Source: Pseudanabaena sp. FACHB-1998 | Lineage (GTDB): Bacteria > Cyanobacteriota > Cyanobacteriia > Pseudanabaenales > Pseudanabaenaceae | NCBI RefSeq assembly: GCF_014696355.1 | Contig: NZ_JACJQA010000046.1 | Span: 62,001-126,000, forward strand | Direction: 5' to 3' | DNA length: 64,000 bases | Part shown: in pieces, positions 60,292-64,000 of the stretch | Layout of the letters: each line of letters starts with the position of its first letter | How positions within the stretch are numbered: the stretch's first letter is position 1 | The notes under the pieces: generated by a model | Databases searched by the model: none | What the model was told of the DNA's origin: nothing | What the model saw: only the letters and a program-made list of their open reading frames with translations | Program-made: the position numbers and the translations under genes

Positions 60292-62883
60292 ATGAAAATT
60301 CTCAAAATCCAGACATTACGTGGTCCAAATTATTGGAGTATCCAACGACATCAGCTAGTAGTTGTGCGATTAGATTTGGAGGATTTTCAAGTACAACGTG
60401 CTAGCTTTTTTCAAAACCTATGTAAGGTGTTGCCAAGTCTAGCGGGTAAAGAAATTGCTTCACGCACAGATATTAGTAATGCTGATTTTTTAGCTGAAAT
60501 AATTAAAGAAATTGCGATCGCTTTGCAAGGCTACATTGGCATGAAGGTCGATTTTGGGGCAATCCGACCCACAGTCGAAAAAAATATTTATCAAGTTGTC
60601 TTTGAATATCAAACTGAAGAAGCAGGACGCTACGCAGCAAGGGCGGCGGTACGCATTTGTACCAGTATTCTCGAAACTGGAACCTATGCTGTCAGCGAAT
60701 TGCAAGAAGACTTAAAAGATTTACGAGATATTCGTCTTGATGGTCAGTTAGGACCTAGTACGGATTCGATAGTGGGTGAGGCAAAGGCACGAAAGATTCC
60801 TTGGTTAGAGCTAGGTAGCCGTGCCATGATTCAACTGGGCTATGGTGTGCATCAAAGCCGCATTCAGGCAACTTTATCCAATAAAACGGGGATTTTAGCC
60901 GTAGAGTTAGCTTGTGATAAAGAGGGGACAAAGCGGATTTTACGGGATTCGGGCGTGCCAGTGCCAAGAGGGACAACGATCCGATCGCCTAAATATTTAG
61001 AAGACTCAATCACGGAAGTCGGTGGCTTTCCGATTGTCATTAAGCCCTTAAATGGTAATCATGGACGCGGGATCACAATTGATATCAGGACATTAAAGGA
61101 GGCGATGGATGCCTTCGATATGGCTCAAGAGGTTTCCGAAGAGGTCATTATTGAGCGCTTCCACACTGGGCGCGATCACCGTGTTTTAGTCATCAACGGT
61201 AAATTTGTGGCAGTTGCCGAGCGCGTTCCCGCTAATGTCACAGGCGATGGCGTTTCCACCATTTCGCAACTAATCGAAATTACTAATAAAGATCCCCGTC
61301 GTGGCGATGGTCACGACAATGTGTTGACCCGCATCGAAATCGATCGCACCAGCATGGATATTTTGGTCAGACAAGGCTTTACTCTAGAGTCCGTACCGCC
61401 AAAAGATCAGGTTTGCTATCTTAAGGCAACGGCTAACCTCAGTACGGGCGGAGTATCGGTGGATCGCACTGATGAGATCCACCCAGAGAATATTTGGTTG
61501 GCAGAACGAGTTGCCAAAATTATTGGCTTGGATATTGCGGGTATTGATGTGGTTACTGAAGATATCTCTCTACCAGTACGTCAAACTGACGGGGCGATCG
61601 TTGAAGTAAATGCTGCTCCCGGATTTAGGATGCATACCGCTCCGAGCATTGGTACTCCTCGCAATGTAGCGGCTCCTGTGATCGATATGCTCTTCCCTGA
61701 AGGAGCGCCCACAAGGATTCCGATTGTGGCAATCACTGGTACCAATGGTAAAACTACGACAACCCGCTTAATTGCCCATATTTTTAAAGAAACAGGCAAA
61801 AGAGTCGGTTATACCACCACCGATGGTATTTATATTGGTCAATGCTTAGTCGAAAAGGGCGATACCACGGGACCCTATAGCGCTCAAGTTATCCTTCGCG
61901 ATCCCACGGTTGAGGTGGCGGTTTTAGAAACTGCTAGAGGCGGTATTTTGCGATCGGGCTTGGGCTTTGATGGCTGTGATGTCGGCGTGGTGATGAACGT
62001 ACAGGCGGATCACCTTGGTATTGGGGACATTGACACCATTGAAGATTTGGCAAGATTAAAGAGTGTGGTCGTGAAGACAGCTTTACCCACAGGCTATGCG
62101 GTACTGAATGCCGATGATCCCCTTGTCGTGGCGATGGCTCAAGAGGTGGAAGTAAAGGTTGCCTATTTCAGTATGAATCCTGATAATCCTTTGATTAAGT
62201 CCCACGTTGCTGAGGGTGGACTCGCGGCGGTCTATGAAGAGGGATATTTAACTATTGTCAAAGGTGACTGGAAGCTCAGAATTGAAGAAGCGGTAAATGT
62301 GCCTTTGACCCTCGGTGGAAGGGCTGCTTTTAATATTCAAAATTCTCTTGCCGCCAGTTTGGCAGCTTTTTCGCAAGATGTGAATATTGAGCAGATTCGT
62401 CAAGGCTTATCAACCTTTGTGGCTTCTAGCGCCCAAACTCCCGGACGGATGAATTTGTTTGATTTGGGTAAATATCATGCGTTGGTTGACTATGCTCATA
62501 ATCCTGCGGGATTTAAGGCGATCGCCGATTTTATCCAGAAATGGGAAGGTGAAGCGATCGGCGTAATTGGCGCCCCTGGCGATCGGCGTGATGAGGACAT
62601 CCTTGAGCTAGGACAGCTTGCCGCAGGAATGTTTAGCCGCATATTTATCAAAGAAGATAAGGACTTGCGAGGACGCAAACCTCGCGTTGTTGCCGATCTC
62701 CTACGCCAAGGTATAGAAGAAATTAACGGTAATATTCCTTGTATTACAATTCTTGACGAAGCGGAAGCCCTCACAGCAGCCTTGGATAGCGCTCCTCAGA
62801 GTGGTTTAGTTGTGGTATTCCCTGACAAAGTGGATCAGGCAATTGGTATTATTGAATCGCGAAAGTCTAAATTGCCATCATAA
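60292..62883 (+). CDS. cphA: Cyanophycin synthetase
   Basis: This 863-residue enzyme polymerises arginine and aspartate into cyanophycin, the nitrogen-storage polymer. The N-terminal domain (about 1-160) is followed by an ATP-grasp domain (about 210-480; PIVIKPLNGNHGRGIT, IVEVNAAPGFRMH) that adds Arg or Asp, and a Mur-ligase-like domain (about 485-863; P-loop ITGTNGKTTTTRLI). Start ATG 60292 is preferred to a TTG 6 bp upstream. Cyanophycinase (cphB), commonly next to cphA, is not upstream here. A PfkB-type kinase gene follows after 18 bp, so the two may be co-transcribed. Confidence 0.97.
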   Translation: MKILKIQTLRGPNYWSIQRHQLVVVRLDLEDFQVQRASFFQNLCKVLPSLAGKEIASRTDISNADFLAEIIKEIAIALQGYIGMKVDFGAIRPTVEKNIYQVVFEYQTEEAGRYAARAAVRICTSILETGTYAVSELQEDLKDLRDIRLDGQLGPSTDSIVGEAKARKIPWLELGSRAMIQLGYGVHQSRIQATLSNKTGILAVELACDKEGTKRILRDSGVPVPRGTTIRSPKYLEDSITEVGGFPIVIKPLNGNHGRGITIDIRTLKEAMDAFDMAQEVSEEVIIERFHTGRDHRVLVINGKFVAVAERVPANVTGDGVSTISQLIEITNKDPRRGDGHDNVLTRIEIDRTSMDILVRQGFTLESVPPKDQVCYLKATANLSTGGVSVDRTDEIHPENIWLAERVAKIIGLDIAGIDVVTEDISLPVRQTDGAIVEVNAAPGFRMHTAPSIGTPRNVAAPVIDMLFPEGAPTRIPIVAITGTNGKTTTTRLIAHIFKETGKRVGYTTTDGIYIGQCLVEKGDTTGPYSAQVILRDPTVEVAVLETARGGILRSGLGFDGCDVGVVMNVQADHLGIGDIDTIEDLARLKSVVVKTALPTGYAVLNADDPLVVAMAQEVEVKVAYFSMNPDNPLIKSHVAEGGLAAVYEEGYLTIVKGDWKLRIEEAVNVPLTLGGRAAFNIQNSLAASLAAFSQDVNIEQIRQGLSTFVASSAQTPGRMNLFDLGKYHALVDYAHNPAGFKAIADFIQKWEGEAIGVIGAPGDRRDEDILELGQLAAGMFSRIFIKEDKDLRGRKPRVVADLLRQGIEEINGNIPCITILDEAEALTAALDSAPQSGLVVVFPDKVDQAIGIIESRKSKLPS

Positions 62884-62901
62884 TTGCCATAACAACCGCC
62901 T

Positions 62902-63879
62902 ATGCCGCGTGTAATCTGCCTTGGCGAAGTCTTAATTGATCAAATTGCTGAAGATATTGGCGTTCCCTATGACCAAGTTAGTTCTTGGCATCCCTATATG
63001 GGTGGAGCGCCTGCTAATGTTGCCTGTGGCTTAGCTAAGCTTGGAACTCCTGTCAGCTTGATTAGCTCGGTGGGGCAAGATGCGGTGGGAGCCGATTTGC
63101 TGAAACAACTGGGAATCGCTGGGGTGGAGACTTCAGGGGTACAAGTACATCCTGAAACAACTACTCGTGAGGTGTATGTTACTCGCGATCCCACAGGCGA
63201 TCGCCACTTCAATCGATTTAATGGTGATGGCAAGACTGTATTTGCAGACACGTTGATGTCTGCCGAGCATTTACCTGCTCATTTGTTTGCAGATGCTAAA
63301 TTTTTGGTGCTAGGAACTTTAGGGTTATCGAGTCCCGAGAGTTCGCGAGCAGTGGGACGAGCGCTCAAGCTAGCCGAACAAAACTATGTGCGGGTGGTGG
63401 TGGATATTAATTGGAGAGCCATGTTTTGGCGATATCCCGAGCAAATCCTGAAGTTACTGCCCCTATTGCTGAAATATACGGATTTTCTGAAAATGACGGA
63501 GGATGAGGCGAAATTTCTCTTTCGTTTAACTAGCCCTGCGGCGATCGCCCAAGCCTACAGCCATCTGGAAGGGATTATCATTACGAATGGTGACAAGGAC
63601 TGTCGCTATTATCTAGGCGAAAAACAAGGCAAACATTCAGCTTTTCCTGTGCATTCAATTGATACCACGGGTGCAGGAGATGCCTTCTTAGCCGCCTTTA
63701 TTCATAAAATTTATCACCGCCCCTTGACGCATTTGCTGGATGCTCAGTTTGCTCATGAAGCGATCGCCTATGCCTGTGCGGCTGGTGCTTTATCGACTTT
63801 GGATATGGGTGCGATCGCTGGTCAACCGAGCGATCGGCAAATTCGCGAATTTCTGGCAATACGTGAGCCTAAACATTAA
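62902..63879 (+). CDS. PfkB-family carbohydrate kinase (fructokinase-like)
   Basis: This 325-residue ribokinase-family enzyme has the N-terminal GGAPANVACGLAKLG substrate motif near residue 34 and the C-terminal signature DTTGAGDAFLAAF near residue 252 with catalytic Asp. Overall pattern and length fit a fructokinase, supplying fructose 6-phosphate from sucrose breakdown; other sugars are possible. It starts 18 bp after cphA and ends at a perfect terminator. Confidence 0.9.
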   Translation: MPRVICLGEVLIDQIAEDIGVPYDQVSSWHPYMGGAPANVACGLAKLGTPVSLISSVGQDAVGADLLKQLGIAGVETSGVQVHPETTTREVYVTRDPTGDRHFNRFNGDGKTVFADTLMSAEHLPAHLFADAKFLVLGTLGLSSPESSRAVGRALKLAEQNYVRVVVDINWRAMFWRYPEQILKLLPLLLKYTDFLKMTEDEAKFLFRLTSPAAIAQAYSHLEGIIITNGDKDCRYYLGEKQGKHSAFPVHSIDTTGAGDAFLAAFIHKIYHRPLTHLLDAQFAHEAIAYACAAGALSTLDMGAIAGQPSDRQIREFLAIREPKH

Positions 63880-63880
63880 A

Positions 63881-63918
63881 ATAAAGATTTTGTAGCATAA
63901 TCGCTACAAAATCTTTAT
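63881..63918 (+). terminator. Terminator of the cphA-pfkB unit
   Basis: A 16-bp perfect stem (ATAAAGATTTTGTAGC) around ATAATC, 2 bp past the stop codon. Confidence 0.8.
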
Positions 63919-63928
63919 TTATAAAACT

Positions 63929-64000
63929 ATGCACGCTCTATCTTTACCTACTTGGGTAATTCATATTTCTAGTGTGATTGAATGGGCTTTAGCAATTTGG
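63929..64000 (+). CDS. DUF2499 / Ycf49-like membrane protein (partial, runs off the window)
   Basis: ATG 63929 opens MHALSLPTWVIHISSVIEW and continues to the window end without a stop. This start is typical of DUF2499 (Ycf49-like) proteins of cyanobacteria and plastids, small multi-pass membrane proteins of unknown role. Only 24 codons are visible. Confidence 0.7.
   Translation, partial: MHALSLPTWVIHISSVIEWALAIW

Overview
The window is a stretch of cyanobacterial chromosome. The evidence is the very frequent HIP1 octamer GCGATCGC on both strands, a tmRNA encoding a cyanobacterial-type tag (ANNIVSFSRKAAPVAA), cyanophycin synthetase, an ARC6/Ftn2 cell-division protein, Ycf46- and Ycf49-like proteins, a four-ACT-domain aspartate kinase, a cyanoexosortase and an acyl-lipid desaturase. 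AT-rich intergenic DNA and abundant small palindromes would suit a thin filamentous form such as Pseudanabaena, but that is inference only. No rRNA, tRNA, CRISPR array, transposase gene or prophage was found.

Layout. 0-5 kb (mostly minus): HD-domain protein, a DUF433/DUF5615 toxin-antitoxin-type pair, two tandem signal peptidases I, aspartate kinase. 5-8.3 kb: phosphoglycerate mutase and a Tat-exported dienelactone-hydrolase-like protein (plus), then tmRNA (minus). 8.3-12.6 kb: cytochrome oxidase operon ctaCDE followed by a cyanoexosortase. 12.9-20.9 kb (plus): bestrophin, dnaX without an intein, and a giant hybrid histidine kinase. 21-24.8 kb: FAD oxidoreductase, processive GT2 glycosyltransferase, SppA. 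24.8-33.6 kb: an eight-gene minus-strand glycan cassette. 34.1-39 kb: a small gene with a structured leader, an FeS-type photolyase, a HAD-family protein and a GT8-like protein. 39.3-46.9 kb: two response regulators, an ArsA-type ATPase, an Hpt protein, an HTH protein, arginine decarboxylase and an orphan gene pair. 47-53.2 kb: Ycf46 ATPase, Hsp70, Ftn2. 53.5-64 kb: a TetR-recombinase fusion divergent from a desaturase, GNAT, PhoU, a nitrilase-family amidase, a second GNAT, cyanophycin synthetase, a PfkB kinase and the start of a DUF2499 gene.

Working together. The 24.8-33.6 kb cassette holds counterparts of most steps of the enterobacterial Arn (lipid A aminoarabinose) pathway: sugar aminotransferase, N-acyltransferase, polyprenyl-phosphate GT2, NodB-type deacylase, small EamA carrier and a GT-C-like membrane protein, plus Gfo/Idh and FAD enzymes. 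I read it as a cyanobacterial Arn-like route that decorates an envelope acceptor with an amino sugar. This is the best candidate for an undescribed system here. Other strong signals are a TetR regulator fused to a catalytically degenerate tyrosine-recombinase domain, with two matching palindromic sites between it and the desaturase, and a leader that places a Shine-Dalgarno sequence in a nested hairpin downstream of a five-codon ORF.

Repeats. Many gene junctions carry long, near-perfect palindromes. One group keeps a G+C-rich core (GGCGGCGC/GCGCCGCC) while the outer arms differ from copy to copy but stay self-complementary. A second family of about 93-99 bp has imperfect terminal inverted repeats and a GTGGCGCACGC-type core (four copies). 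A third is composite (three copies). Two of these palindromes have themselves been invaded by further small elements that left apparent 5-bp and 10-bp target duplications.
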